From contig CAADYO010000017.1 in the NCBI GenBank assembly GCA_900753325.1, positions 28,980 through 92,979 on the forward strand: a DNA stretch of 64,000 nucleotides. The letters are read 5' to 3'. Each line of letters opens with the position of its first letter. Positions within the stretch are counted from its first letter, which is position 1. The translations under genes were made by a program, and so were the position numbers. This document shows, piece after piece, positions 1 to 8,584 of the stretch. This stretch comes from Bacilli bacterium. GTDB lineage: Bacteria > Bacillota_I > Bacilli_A > RF39 > UBA660. The notes under the pieces were generated by a model that was given only the letters and a program-made list of their open reading frames with translations, ran no database searches and was not told the origin of the DNA.

Positions 1-861
1 TATTGAAGAATTATCTGTACCCTTTTGCCTTTTCTTAGGTTGATTTAATAAAGATAAAGGTGGCAATTGATATTTTGAATTAACAGTAGTCTCTTTTGGA
101 GTACTACTAACAGTAGAAGCCGCCTCAACTTTCTCAGTTTTTTCTGGAACTTTAGTAAGCTCATCAATACTAGTAATTTTAATATGGCCAGTCTCTTCTG
201 GCTTATTATCTTTGGAGTCATCACCATCACTAATAATAACAGACTTTTTACTTTTAGCTTCCTTTTTATGTAGTTTAATTTCCTTACTCTTTTCAATAGA
301 ATTATTAATAATATCAAGAATAGAGAATCCTGTAAATAAACAAACACCAACAATCATTAATACCCATGCTACAATCTGCATTCCTGTAAAAGAAAATAAT
401 TTAACAAAAATTGCTGATAAAACACCACCTACAAGTCCTCCACCAACAGCCAACCAGTTTTCTAAATGTCCAGTATTCATAATACTATTAAAAGACATAA
501 CCAACTGATCAACAGTTTCTTTAAATATCAAAGTCATATTTCCATCATTTTCTAAAACAAATTCTCTATGCATCATAATTAAAAGTCCAAGTACAAATAC
601 ATAAAGTCCCACTAATTTAGTAGAAAAAAAATCTGGATTCTTTCTTTTTAACAATAAATAGCAACCCACAATAAATAGTACCACCAAAAATGGCATATAC
701 AATGAGCCAACTAAAAATAATCCAAATGAAGCAAATATTCTACCAACTGGACCATATTTACCTATACCTAAAATAGCAATTAAAACTAAAATAATTCCAT
801 ATAATTCTGCACTATAACTAAAACTCTTCTTAGTATCTTTTTTCTTCTTCTTTTTTGCCAT
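1..861 (-). CDS. ftsK: DNA translocase FtsK/SpoIIIE, N-terminal part (runs off window start)
   Basis: The reading frame is open from an ATG at 861 to the window edge, giving 287 visible residues. A basic leader of repeated lysines (residues 3-8) precedes about four hydrophobic segments up to residue ~170, the usual FtsK/SpoIIIE N-terminal membrane domain. A charged linker follows and reaches a QLPPLSLL motif (residues 265-272), which marks the start of the alpha/beta motor region in this family. The motor and gamma domains lie outside the window. The family pumps chromosome ends across the division or sporulation septum. The SD GGGAGAG lies just upstream. Whether it is the vegetative (SftA/FtsK) or sporulation (SpoIIIE) paralogue cannot be decided from this part; the integral membrane segments favour a SpoIIIE-like layout. 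Confidence 0.85.
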   Translation of the reverse strand, partial: MAKKKKKKDTKKSFSYSAELYGIILVLIAILGIGKYGPVGRIFASFGLFLVGSLYMPFLVVLFIVGCYLLLKRKNPDFFSTKLVGLYVFVLGLLIMMHREFVLENDGNMTLIFKETVDQLVMSFNSIMNTGHLENWLAVGGGLVGGVLSAIFVKLFSFTGMQIVAWVLMIVGVCLFTGFSILDIINNSIEKSKEIKLHKKEAKSKKSVIISDGDDSKDNKPEETGHIKITSIDELTKVPEKTEKVEAASTVSSTPKETTVNSKYQLPPLSLLNQPKKRQKGTDNSSI

Positions 862-887
862 ACTGACTCTCCCATCATTCTAAAATA

Positions 888-916
888 ATTATACTAAAAA
901 AGTTTAATATTTTAAA
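888..916 (-). promoter_or_regulatory. Possible promoter for ftsK/spoIIIE
   Basis: Read leftwards, TTTAAA is followed after 17 bases by a perfect TATAAT. The -35 box is weak, so this is only a candidate, but it is the only good -10 box upstream of the gene. Confidence 0.4.
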
Positions 917-940
917 TAGTAAAACATAAAACTTTACATC

Positions 941-966
941 AAAAAGAAAAAGAGCCTTAAGCTCTT
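941..966 (-). terminator. Intrinsic terminator after efp
   Basis: In the direction of efp transcription, AGAGC-loop-GCTCT is followed by a T-rich tract. The efp stop codon lies in the loop. Confidence 0.7.
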
Positions 967-1514
967 GATACATATTTTCCATCAGCTGTTGAAACAATAA
1001 TTACTTCGCCCTCTTCAATAAATAAAGGAACACGAACCATTAATCCAGTTTCACACTCAGCATCTTTTAAAGCATTATTAGTAGTATTACCTTTAACAGC
1101 AGCTTCAGTATGAACAATCTTTAATTCTACTTTATCTGGTAAATCAATTCCTAATACTTCACCTTCATATGTAGTAATATAAACCTCTAAGTTTTCTTTT
1201 AAGAACTTAGCTCCATCTCCAACAATACTTTTATCAAGTTCTAATTGTTCATAAGTATCCATATTCATAAAGTAATATGTATCACCCATATTATAAAGAT
1301 ATTGCATTAATGTCTTTTCAATTCTAGCAGTTGCTACTTTAACACCTGCATTAAAAGTCTTTTCGAAGATAGCTCCAGTTCTTAAGTTTTTTAACTTAGC
1401 CTTTACAATAGCTGCACCTTTTCCAGGTTTAACATGTTGAGTTTCCATAACTACAAAAATAGCTCCATCAACTTCAATAGTAATACCATTTTTTAAATCA
1501 TTAGTACTAATCAC
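957..1514 (-). CDS. efp: Elongation factor P
   Basis: EF-P relieves ribosomes stalled at polyproline stretches. The 185-residue product starts with an ISTNDLKNG sequence typical of the family and carries PGKG with Lys32 at the tip of domain I, the position that is modified in Bacillus EF-P. A longer reading from 1523 would use a GTG that lies inside the SD (AGGAGGTG). The GTG at 1514, six bases downstream of that SD, is the better start and gives the normal family N-terminus. It is the last gene of an apparent rpmG-small ORF-efp unit, with a hairpin terminator at its stop codon. Confidence 0.95.
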   Translation of the reverse strand: MISTNDLKNGITIEVDGAIFVVMETQHVKPGKGAAIVKAKLKNLRTGAIFEKTFNAGVKVATARIEKTLMQYLYNMGDTYYFMNMDTYEQLELDKSIVGDGAKFLKENLEVYITTYEGEVLGIDLPDKVELKIVHTEAAVKGNTTNNALKDAECETGLMVRVPLFIEEGEVIIVSTADGKYVSRA

Positions 1515-1526
1515 TATAAACACCTC

Positions 1527-1715
1527 CTATCTTTCTTTTTTAGATCCAGTATATCTTGTTTTTTGATAAACCTTTCCTCTTTTTCTTACACATTCACGCG
1601 TATTCTCACCATAACTACTAATAGGAGAAATAGTTCCGTCTAAAAAGCTAGGAACCCTAGCCTGACGTTCAATCAACTTATCAATATTTTCTGGTGCCTT
1701 TAAATTTTTATCCAT
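1527..1715 (-). CDS. Small basic protein of unknown function (62 aa)
   Basis: I do not recognise this protein. It starts at an ATG preceded by TTGGTG and ends 12 bases before the efp start, between rpmG and efp in the same orientation. It has no membrane segment. The second half is rich in Arg and Lys (motifs RECVRKRGK and TRYTGSKKER), which with the ribosomal neighbours hints at RNA or ribosome binding; that is inference from context only. The longer frame from 1727 would need a TTG start inside the SD and is rejected. Confidence 0.6.
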   Translation of the reverse strand: MDKNLKAPENIDKLIERQARVPSFLDGTISPISSYGENTRECVRKRGKVYQKTRYTGSKKER

Positions 1716-1731
1716 AAAATTCACCAATTAA

Positions 1732-1893
1732 TTATTTCTTTTCCTTATGTACAGTATGTTTTCTACATCTAGGACAGTATCTATTTAATTCAAGACGGTC
1801 TGTTTTCTTAACATTTCTTTCAACTCTATAATTTTCTTCCTTACATTCAGTACAAAATAGAGTCTTAAATTGTCTATTTCCTGCTTTAGCCAT
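1732..1893 (-). CDS. rpmG: 50S ribosomal protein bL33
   Basis: This 53-residue ORF, from an ATG at 1893, encodes a zinc-type L33: FCTEC near residue 14 and YCPRC near residue 37 form two CxxC knuckles. The basic tail HTVHKEKK is typical. A strong SD (AGGAGGG) sits eight bases upstream. It is the first gene of the unit rpmG-small ORF-efp and has its own promoter at 1920-1947. The neighbouring PBP gene matches the pbpA-rpmG pairing known from Bacillus. A cysteine-bearing L33 suggests a zinc-dependent paralogue; a zinc-free copy may exist elsewhere in the genome. Confidence 0.95.
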   Translation of the reverse strand: MAKAGNRQFKTLFCTECKEENYRVERNVKKTDRLELNRYCPRCRKHTVHKEKK

Positions 1894-1919
1894 GTCTATC
1901 CCTCCTTACGTCTATAGGT

Positions 1920-1947
1920 ATTATACCAAAATTTTCCCAAATTGCAA
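1920..1947 (-). promoter_or_regulatory. Promoter for rpmG unit
   Basis: TTGCAA, a 16-base spacer and TATAAT, read leftwards, end about 27 bases before the rpmG start codon. The -10 box is perfect. Confidence 0.6.
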
Positions 1948-1984
1948 AAGATTTTTACTATTTTTAGCTAAAAAGATAAACAAA

Positions 1985-4030
1985 CTATATTCCATACATT
2001 TCATAATATTTATCAGTTACTGCTCTACTAAGTCTATAATTAACTAAACTCATATAACTAGATGAAGAAGTCAAATGAGAACTATTAGGTGAAGTAACCA
2101 TAAATGTTATCTTTGGATCATTGTATGGAGCATATCCAATAAACGAAGTTGTAATTGTCTCAGTATCTATAATTCCATCATTATCAGTATCTATAAAACT
2201 CTGAGAAGTTCCCGTCTTACCAGCAGCATCTAATCTATCATCAGTATAACCTCTACCATATCCACCAGCCATATGCATAACTGCATAAAAGCCCTCTTGA
2301 ACTCGTCTCATATTTTCTTCCCGTACATTAACTGTATTTAATAATTCACTCTTATACGACATTAATATGTCTCCAAGCGACAAATCATCAGTTGCCTTTC
2401 TAACTTCTTTTAATAAATGTGGTCTCATTCTCTTTCCACTATTTGCAATTGTTGAAATATATTGAGATAACTGCATTGGTGTATAAGTTTCATATTGTCC
2501 CATAACAAAATCAAGTAAATTACCAGCATTCTTATCAACAGAAGAATAACCCTTACTTTCAATTGGTAAATCAATACCAGTTGCAACACCTAATCCAAAA
2601 GCCCGATACATATTACGATAAATATCAAAAGATTTCTGATTAAAATTAAGCTTCATTCCTCTATGATACTCCTGACCATTAACTCTAATTGCTGTTTTAA
2701 ATTGATAAACATTACTACTCTTAGCCATTGCTGTAATATCATCAATTACTCCTAAGTCTAAAACAGAAGAACACTTCTCAGGTGCACCAGCAATCTTAAC
2801 ACACTCATCAAGCATCCTCTCTCCAAACTTAATAGCACCAGTTTCATAACCCACTAACATTGATGCACCCTTAACAACAGAACCAGGTGTTATAGGAGAA
2901 ATTAAAATACTATTAGTATTATCAACAAACTTATCACCCACTAATTTTCTAGAAGCCATAGCTAAAATTTCACCAGTTTTAGGCTCCTGTATAATAACAG
3001 AAGAATGATCATAATACTCAGTATTAGCATCCCTTTTACCCTGTAATATATATTGATCTATTATATTTTCAATTTCTTTTTGTAAATTAATATCAATTGT
3101 CAAAACAATGTCATTACCAGCTTTTCCCTCTTTTTTTAATTTTAACTCATGAGAATTAACTGCCTCATATACACTCTTTTCTCCCTGTAAATACCTCTCA
3201 TATTCTTTTTCTAAGTAATTAAGACCAACTCGGTCATTTAAAGAATAACCAAGTTTTAAATAATAATCCTTTTCCTCCCTTGGTAAACCCTGATCAGACG
3301 AAGAAACACTACCTAAAATAGTTCTTAAAGTATCACCATACGGATAAACTCTTTCCCAATCAACTCTAGTATTAAAACCATCTAATTCTTCATTAGACTC
3401 AGATATATATGCAAACTCCCTATCACTAGCCTCACTTTTAATAACCTTCTCTTCGTATGTATAACCCTTATTCATTAAATAATATAAGTAAGCAGCCCTT
3501 AAGTCATCCTCATTAAATTTATTTACCTCGTCTAAACTAATTCTATCAATTTTTAACTCTAATATATCATTATTAGATAATTTTCTCTGTCTAACAAGTT
3601 CTCTTTCATCATCGGTAATCTTTTTATCACAAATTTCTGAATACTTCGCCAAATAAAATTCTTTTTTAGCACGTAAAGTAATTTTAGAAAAATCAAGTTC
3701 CAAATGAGGAGCTACTTTATAAGCAAGCCTAACCATATCCTTAGTCTTAGTACCTTTACTCTTCTTATAAAAAATAGTATTAACAGCCTTATTATCTACA
3801 ATAATATTATAATTACGATCATAAATTTTTCCTCTAGGAGCACTACTTAAAGTAACATTTTTATTAGTTAAAGAAGCTAATTTTTTATCATATTCCTTAG
3901 AATTAACAATCATAACCATAAATAATTTAAAAAACAAAATACTAAATAAAAAAATAATCACTACAAAAAAAGCATAAATTCTCTTATTAATAATTTTTTC
4001 ATAATTAATTTTCTTATATTTTTTACCCAT
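1985..4030 (-). CDS. Class B penicillin-binding protein (transpeptidase, PBP2 type)
   Basis: This is a peptidoglycan DD-transpeptidase of 681 residues. A basic cytoplasmic tail and one membrane anchor (residues ~18-42) are followed by a PBP dimerisation region beginning with APRGKIYDRN (64-73), and then by the transpeptidase domain. All three active-site motifs are present: SVVK (384-387, with the acyl-serine S384), SSN (438-440) and KTG (605-607). No PASTA domain follows, so it resembles elongation-type PBP2A/PbpH rather than PBP2x. It lies upstream of rpmG in the same orientation, but rpmG has its own promoter. The start is an ATG with GAGGAG upstream. Confidence 0.92.
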   Translation of the reverse strand: MGKKYKKINYEKIINKRIYAFFVVIIFLFSILFFKLFMVMIVNSKEYDKKLASLTNKNVTLSSAPRGKIYDRNYNIIVDNKAVNTIFYKKSKGTKTKDMVRLAYKVAPHLELDFSKITLRAKKEFYLAKYSEICDKKITDDERELVRQRKLSNNDILELKIDRISLDEVNKFNEDDLRAAYLYYLMNKGYTYEEKVIKSEASDREFAYISESNEELDGFNTRVDWERVYPYGDTLRTILGSVSSSDQGLPREEKDYYLKLGYSLNDRVGLNYLEKEYERYLQGEKSVYEAVNSHELKLKKEGKAGNDIVLTIDINLQKEIENIIDQYILQGKRDANTEYYDHSSVIIQEPKTGEILAMASRKLVGDKFVDNTNSILISPITPGSVVKGASMLVGYETGAIKFGERMLDECVKIAGAPEKCSSVLDLGVIDDITAMAKSSNVYQFKTAIRVNGQEYHRGMKLNFNQKSFDIYRNMYRAFGLGVATGIDLPIESKGYSSVDKNAGNLLDFVMGQYETYTPMQLSQYISTIANSGKRMRPHLLKEVRKATDDLSLGDILMSYKSELLNTVNVREENMRRVQEGFYAVMHMAGGYGRGYTDDRLDAAGKTGTSQSFIDTDNDGIIDTETITTSFIGYAPYNDPKITFMVTSPNSSHLTSSSSYMSLVNYRLSRAVTDKYYEMYGI

Positions 4031-4102
4031 AATTTTCTCCTCACAATTAGTTTATCACATATTTAAAATCTTATTTCATATATTTTTAAAAGAGGTGATA
4101 CT

Positions 4103-4357
4103 ATTTATAAAGAATTAATAAAAAAATACATAAATATTCTAACTCCAGAAGATATTAAAAAGTATGCTTTAAAAGAAAATATAGAAGTAACACAACAAGA
4201 AGTAACAATAATTTATAATTTTATAAAAAATCATTATCAAGAACTTCTCGATAATGATACTTCAGTATTTAGAATATTGAAAATTCAAATTAGACCAATT
4301 TTATTTGATAAAATTATCTCTCTTTACAATGAAAACAAGACTAAGTATTTATCTTAG
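4103..4357 (+). CDS. DUF2624-like protein (YqfT family), apparent ATT start
   Basis: An 84-codon frame ends in TAG at 4357 and overlaps the end of nfo by four bases, tail to tail. No ATG, GTG or TTG occurs at its beginning. An ATT sits five bases after GAGGTG, the same SD spacing used by the gene at 9799. The product reads like a helical domain with LTPEDIKKYAL followed by ENIEVTQQE and ends in YNENKTKYLS. That pattern and the position beside nfo match the small YqfT/DUF2624 protein next to yqfS (nfo) in Bacillus, although here the gene faces the other way. Function is unknown. The coding call is fairly good; the start codon is inference. Confidence 0.6.
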   Translation: MYKELIKKYINILTPEDIKKYALKENIEVTQQEVTIIYNFIKNHYQELLDNDTSVFRILKIQIRPILFDKIISLYNENKTKYLS

Positions 4358-5235
4358 ACCTGTTTTTTTATTTTATCAATTAAATCATCATCAAATGTTT
4401 TATTCTTAATCATTTCTATTTCATATTTATATGGAGCAAACTCTTTATCTACATAAGGTGTTTCTAATATTTTAGGAATATTTTCTAATCGTTTATTATA
4501 AATAACACTAAGTAAAGTATCAAATCCTATCTTACCAAATCCTATATTTTCATGTCTATCTTTATGACTACCTAATTCATTTTTACTATCATTTACATGT
4601 ATGCAGCCAATTTTTTCAATTCCAATGATTTTATCGAACTCATCTAAAAATTTATCAAAGTCACTAAGATCATAACCTGCATCACTTAAATGACATGTAT
4701 CAAGACAAACACCAATATGTTCTTTATCATTAACTAAGTCAATTATTCTTTTAATTTCTTCTAATTTAGAGCCAACTTCACTACCTTTACCAGCCATAGT
4801 CTCTAAAAGAATTCTAACATCAACCTCTCCAAGTATCATATTAAGACCTCTCGCAATATTTTGAATTCCCTTATCAATTCCAAGTCCAACATGACTACCA
4901 GGGTGTAAAACAACATTTTTTATACCTAATTGACTACATCTTTTTAATTCATCTTTTAAAAATGAAACAGCAAAATTAAACTTAACTTCATCATCATTAG
5001 CTAAATTAACAATATAAGGAGCATGAACAATTACTTTAGAATAATCAATCTTTGCATCATTCATCTTAGTAATTGCCTCACGTGTCAAATTATCATCTAT
5101 CGGATAGCGATTAGTATTCTGAGGAGCCCCAGTATAAAACATAAAAGTATTTGCCCCATATCCTAAAGCCTCATTTAAACTTCCAAGTAATTGACTATCC
5201 TTTTTAAAGCCAACATGGCTTCCAATTATTAACAT
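4354..5235 (-). CDS. nfo: Deoxyribonuclease IV (AP endonuclease)
   Basis: Nfo cleaves 5' of abasic sites in base-excision repair. The 293 residues follow the AP endonuclease family 2 TIM barrel: IGSHVGF at the start, VVLHPGSHVG (zinc-ligand His), LLETMAGKGSEVG (Glu ligand), GVCLDTCHLSDAGYD (Asp/His ligands), HVNDSKNELGSHKDRHENIG (several ligands) and ILETP near the end. The length fits the family. ATG follows GAGGTGG. It could act with the mutM and polA products encoded further along the window. Confidence 0.97.
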   Translation of the reverse strand: MLIIGSHVGFKKDSQLLGSLNEALGYGANTFMFYTGAPQNTNRYPIDDNLTREAITKMNDAKIDYSKVIVHAPYIVNLANDDEVKFNFAVSFLKDELKRCSQLGIKNVVLHPGSHVGLGIDKGIQNIARGLNMILGEVDVRILLETMAGKGSEVGSKLEEIKRIIDLVNDKEHIGVCLDTCHLSDAGYDLSDFDKFLDEFDKIIGIEKIGCIHVNDSKNELGSHKDRHENIGFGKIGFDTLLSVIYNKRLENIPKILETPYVDKEFAPYKYEIEMIKNKTFDDDLIDKIKKQV

Positions 5236-5273
5236 AAATCCACCTCACCATAAGTATATCAAAAAACAAAGTC

Positions 5274-5309
5274 AAAAAAAAGACTTAAGGTATCTTATCT
5301 TAAGTCTTA
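5274..5309 (-). terminator. Intrinsic terminator after pilin-like gene
   Basis: Inverted arms AGACTTAAG and CTTAAGTCT with a nine-base loop are followed, in the leftward direction, by a run of eight T. It lies 27 bases past the stop of the gene at 5336-5905. Confidence 0.85.
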
Positions 5310-5335
5310 AATTATATATTTCTAATCTAAATTGA

Positions 5336-5905
5336 TTAAACTTCAGTACAGTAAATAGCAGAACCATTTGTAGCAATAGCAGTTGGATAAGTAACTGCAG
5401 CACCAGATGTTTTTGCTTTAGTACGTCCAAGTTCACTTTCTGTTATTTCACTAGCAAATCCATGTCCGCCGCCATCTTTTAAAGATATAGAATAAGCTGT
5501 TTTAACATTTCCAGAAGCAGCTGTAGTAGTAGTAATTTTTACATAACCCTCAACATCGCTATTTCCCCATGAAGATTTACCACCTTGGTCTAATAAAACA
5601 ACGTCTGGATCAGACTCAGAAGAATTAATTTTAACATAATAACTACCAGCAGGTAAAGCTGAAGAAACTGTGTATACTGTATTACCAGTTGCATCTTTAC
5701 CATTTGGACATTTAATTCCATCAGCAGACCATAATGTCTTAGTAGCATTAATGTATTGTTTAGCTACATCAATAAATGTATCCTTTCTTGAATTTTCAAT
5801 TGTTCTTGAAACAGCTGGAATAGCAACCATCATTAAGATACCCATGATTACGATAACAGCTAAAAGTTCGATCAATGTAAAACCTTTGTCATTAATCTTT
5901 TTCAT
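5336..5905 (-). CDS. Type IV pilin-like protein (prepilin N-terminal domain)
   Basis: The 189-residue protein begins with a class III signal: basic leader, KGFTLIELLAV with cleavage expected between G and F, Glu at mature position 5, then a 20-residue hydrophobic helix. This is the ComGC/pilin/pseudopilin pattern. The C-terminal globular part contains two cysteines (KCPNGK and YCTEV) that could form a disulfide. It is larger than ComGC (~100 aa) and resembles short prepilin-like proteins of Clostridia and Erysipelotrichia. It has its own promoter and terminator. No prepilin peptidase or assembly ATPase lies in the window. SD GAGAGAGTG precedes the ATG. Confidence 0.85.
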   Translation of the reverse strand: MKKINDKGFTLIELLAVIVIMGILMMVAIPAVSRTIENSRKDTFIDVAKQYINATKTLWSADGIKCPNGKDATGNTVYTVSSALPAGSYYVKINSSESDPDVVLLDQGGKSSWGNSDVEGYVKITTTTAASGNVKTAYSISLKDGGGHGFASEITESELGRTKAKTSGAAVTYPTAIATNGSAIYCTEV

Positions 5906-5944
5906 TTAAATTTCACTCTCTCTTTCTATTTTGTTTACAATTTA

Positions 5945-5973
5945 ATAATAGCATATCAAATTTCAAAATTCAA
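5945..5973 (-). promoter_or_regulatory. Promoter for pilin-like gene 5336-5905
   Basis: TTGAAT, 17 bases, TATTAT, read leftwards, ends about 40 bases before the start codon. Confidence 0.6.
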
Positions 5974-6011
5974 CTGCTTTTTTTTACATTTACAAAATTT
6001 TACGAAATATG

Positions 6012-6578
6012 TCAATAAGCATAAATTTTAGTTATATCTCCACACCCTATAGTACTAACGGTATTACTATATTTAGTCTTAAAATCACTAGTAGTCATAT
6101 CAGAAAGACTTATTAATTCACTACTTGTAAAGTTGTCAACAACACTGTTAGCTGCACCTTCTTTGTAAAGTTCAGAAGACTCAGTTAACTTAACACCTCT
6201 GTTAGTATCTTTAAATTTTTCAACTAATCTAACATAATATTTAAATTCACCAGCGTCTTTCTTTATAACAACAAAAGACTGATCCTTTAAATATTCTCCT
6301 CCATTAGGTGGATCTTCAAACTCTGAATTGTCAATATATGACAAGCTTATAACAACACAGTTATTAGCACTAGGCTTTTCTATAAGATTGTTACCAGTTC
6401 TTAATTGATACTCAGCAAGCGTTGCCATCTTTTTAGCATCCTCAACATAAGTATTAGCCCTATTTTTTGACAAAATACCAATAACATTAGGTACCGCAAC
6501 AACCATAATAAGACCAAGTATAACCATTGTCGCTAATAGTTCTACTAAAGTAAAACCACCTTTATTATTTTTTAACAC
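6012..6578 (-). CDS. Second type IV pilin-like protein
   Basis: The start is a GTG at 6578 behind AGGTAGGTGATT. The class III signal is KGGFTLVELLATMVILGL, again with Glu5 after the cleavage site. The mature part (~170 aa) keeps a pilin stalk rich in Ala and Lys followed by a Ser/Thr/Asp-rich head, with two cysteines (NNCVVI and IGCGDI). Sequence similarity to the gene at 5336 is confined to the N-terminal helix. The two genes may encode different subunits of one pilus or pseudopilus; that is inference from adjacency. Confidence 0.82.
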   Translation of the reverse strand: MLKNNKGGFTLVELLATMVILGLIMVVAVPNVIGILSKNRANTYVEDAKKMATLAEYQLRTGNNLIEKPSANNCVVISLSYIDNSEFEDPPNGGEYLKDQSFVVIKKDAGEFKYYVRLVEKFKDTNRGVKLTESSELYKEGAANSVVDNFTSSELISLSDMTTSDFKTKYSNTVSTIGCGDITKIYAY

Positions 6579-6636
6579 TCAAAATCACCTACCTTATCAT
6601 AACTTAATTATAACAAATTTTTTAAATATTAAAATA

Positions 6637-7812
6637 TTATTTTACAATCTTTTGCATATTTTCAATTTCCTTTACTGTAGCCTCTGTATATAACTCCTCA
6701 TCAAATAAATTACCATATCTAAATAAAACAAAGCCTTTATAATATTTTAAATTTCTACTTAAAAGAATTTCCTTCATAATAATATCATTATTAATTTGCC
6801 ATTCTAATCTACCAGTTTTAGCATAATTATCAATTGAACCAACTTTATAAAAAGCTAAAGCTACATATAAAGTAATCTTATTATTTTTAATTAAATTATT
6901 CCAATTATGAACAGTTTTTAAAAATGGCTTTGCCTCATTATGAAAACCATAATATACTTGGGGCATTATAAAATCTACATACTTATCACTATTTAACCAA
7001 AGTTTAACATCTGCAAACACTTTATTATAATTATTTTCAATATTTCCATCTGGTGATATACCAAATAAAACATCATGTTTTTTACAAACTTTATGAACTC
7101 TTTCTACCAATCTATTAATAATCAGTAATCTATACTCATTAAATGTTATATTTACATTTTCCTTTAAATACGCCTCATAATCATTCCTAGATACATCTAA
7201 AGAAGGATAAAAATAATCATCAAATAATAAACCATCTATTTTATAATTAGAAACAACTTCTTCTACTCCTGATACAATTAAATCTTCAACTTCTTTTTTT
7301 GCCGGATTATAATAAATTCCATTATTTACATATAAAGTATCAGTACCAATATATTTAAAAGCCGGATTACTCTCTGTAATACTATCAATATTATTAATAC
7401 TTCTAACTCTATATGGATTAATCCATATATATACTAAAATTCCTCTCTCATGAGCCTTTTTTATAAAGTAATCTAAAACATCATATCCAGGATCAACACC
7501 CTCATATGAGGAAATAACACTACTCCAAGGATATATATTAGACTTATATATAGAATCACTAAAACTAACCACTTGTAAAACTATCATATTAAAATTTAAA
7601 CTAGAAACATTATCAAGCAACTTAATAATATTATTTTGACTAATATCACTATTACTATTTTTAATATATTTACTTAAATCAATATAACTAACAAATATTC
7701 CTCTTTTTTCATCACTACTTTCAATTTTTCTCTCCCTATTATCATTATTTTTATTAAAAATTACTAAACATCCCACTAAAAATAAAAAAATTATTAAAAT
7801 TATTTTCTTCAT
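6637..7812 (-). CDS. Lipoprotein with glycosyl-hydrolase-like 10 (DUF187-type) domain
   Basis: A short signal with a lipobox LVGC (Cys15) predicts a membrane-anchored lipoprotein. The body is a TIM-barrel-like domain of the GHL10 family: RGIFVSYIDL (as RGVW..), MIVLQVVSFSDSIY, SYEGVDPGYDVLDYFIKKAHERG (split here as GVDPGYDVLDYF and AHERGILVYIWINPYR), IDGLLFDDYFYP and VDFIMPQVYYG. Related proteins are thought to act on extracellular polysaccharide or peptidoglycan, but few have known activities. The ATG at 7812 follows GGTGAAGAAT; an earlier TTG is inside the SD and is rejected. Confidence 0.85.
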   Translation of the reverse strand: MKKIILIIFLFLVGCLVIFNKNNDNRERKIESSDEKRGIFVSYIDLSKYIKNSNSDISQNNIIKLLDNVSSLNFNMIVLQVVSFSDSIYKSNIYPWSSVISSYEGVDPGYDVLDYFIKKAHERGILVYIWINPYRVRSINNIDSITESNPAFKYIGTDTLYVNNGIYYNPAKKEVEDLIVSGVEEVVSNYKIDGLLFDDYFYPSLDVSRNDYEAYLKENVNITFNEYRLLIINRLVERVHKVCKKHDVLFGISPDGNIENNYNKVFADVKLWLNSDKYVDFIMPQVYYGFHNEAKPFLKTVHNWNNLIKNNKITLYVALAFYKVGSIDNYAKTGRLEWQINNDIIMKEILLSRNLKYYKGFVLFRYGNLFDEELYTEATVKEIENMQKIVK

Positions 7813-7857
7813 ATTCTTCACCAAAATAAATATATTAAAAATAATTTAAATAATTTG

Positions 7858-8502
7858 TCATTTTATATTTTCATTTCTAATTAAAAATAATCTTTTATCT
7901 CTATAAAACCCATAAAATATATCTTCTAATAAATAATTTTCTTTTTTTAAACTTTCTTCTAACCATTCTTTACTCTTTTTTATTTGTATTAATACATCTT
8001 CTTGTATTTTACCATCTATAATTACTGGTAATGGATATGTATGTTTTTTATCTTCACTACTTTTAAATACTGATAGTTTTCCTGATGTTTCTAGTATTGC
8101 ATAATCTACTTCTTCTATAGATTTAATTGATTTAGCTCTAAGTTGTGTAAGTAAATCATCTAAGTTATATCTTTGTTTTAGCATCTCATCAAAGTTTATT
8201 TTTCCTCTATTTATAATAACTGAAGGATTTCCATCTATTACACTTCTAACTTTTTCATTTTTAAATGAAACTTTTGCTGAAATTATTTGTAATATAACTA
8301 ACACACCTATAGGTATAATTGATAAAAATACATTTTCTTTATAATTGTCTATTGATATAGCTGCAAGTTCCGCTATAAATATAGATACTATTAAATCCAT
8401 TATAGATAATTCTCCTATTTCTCTTTTTCCCATTATTCTATATACTATTGTAATTAATACATAAAATAATAAACTTTTACCTAACACTAAAAAATATCGC
8501 AT
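7858..8502 (-). CDS. DUF421 (YetF-like) membrane protein
   Basis: Three N-terminal membrane helices (about residues 5-25, 32-50 and 58-75) lead into a cytoplasmic alpha/beta domain. The phrases GKREIGELSIMDLIVSIFIA, NGKPSVIINRGKI-like NPSVIINRGKINFDEM and RAKSIKSIEEVDYAILETSG are hallmarks of the YetF/YrbG/YkjA family. The family's role is poorly known; some members affect spore or stress physiology in Bacillus. The ATG at 8502 lies correctly after AGGTGAT; the in-frame GTG upstream overlaps that SD. It is transcribed toward the lipoprotein gene with a 45-base gap. Confidence 0.88.
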   Translation of the reverse strand: MRYFLVLGKSLLFYVLITIVYRIMGKREIGELSIMDLIVSIFIAELAAISIDNYKENVFLSIIPIGVLVILQIISAKVSFKNEKVRSVIDGNPSVIINRGKINFDEMLKQRYNLDDLLTQLRAKSIKSIEEVDYAILETSGKLSVFKSSEDKKHTYPLPVIIDGKIQEDVLIQIKKSKEWLEESLKKENYLLEDIFYGFYRDKRLFLIRNENIK

Positions 8503-8547
8503 ATTTATCACCTATTTATATAATGTTAGTTTTTCATATTTTTTATA

Positions 8548-8584
8548 CAAAAAGAAAAATATCGCTTTATTTAGCGACATTTTT
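8548..8584 (-). terminator. Intrinsic terminator after duplicated-module gene
   Basis: Arms AATGTCGCT and AGCGATATT (one G:T pair) are followed leftwards by TTTTCTTTTT. The stop codon of the gene at 8567-9682 is in the loop. Confidence 0.75.

Noticed and set aside
212..508. Rightward ORF inside the first gene
   Set aside because: It lies opposite the FtsK/SpoIIIE frame, which has an SD, basic leader, membrane helices and the QLPPLSLL motif. The rightward frame has no SD and low-complexity composition.
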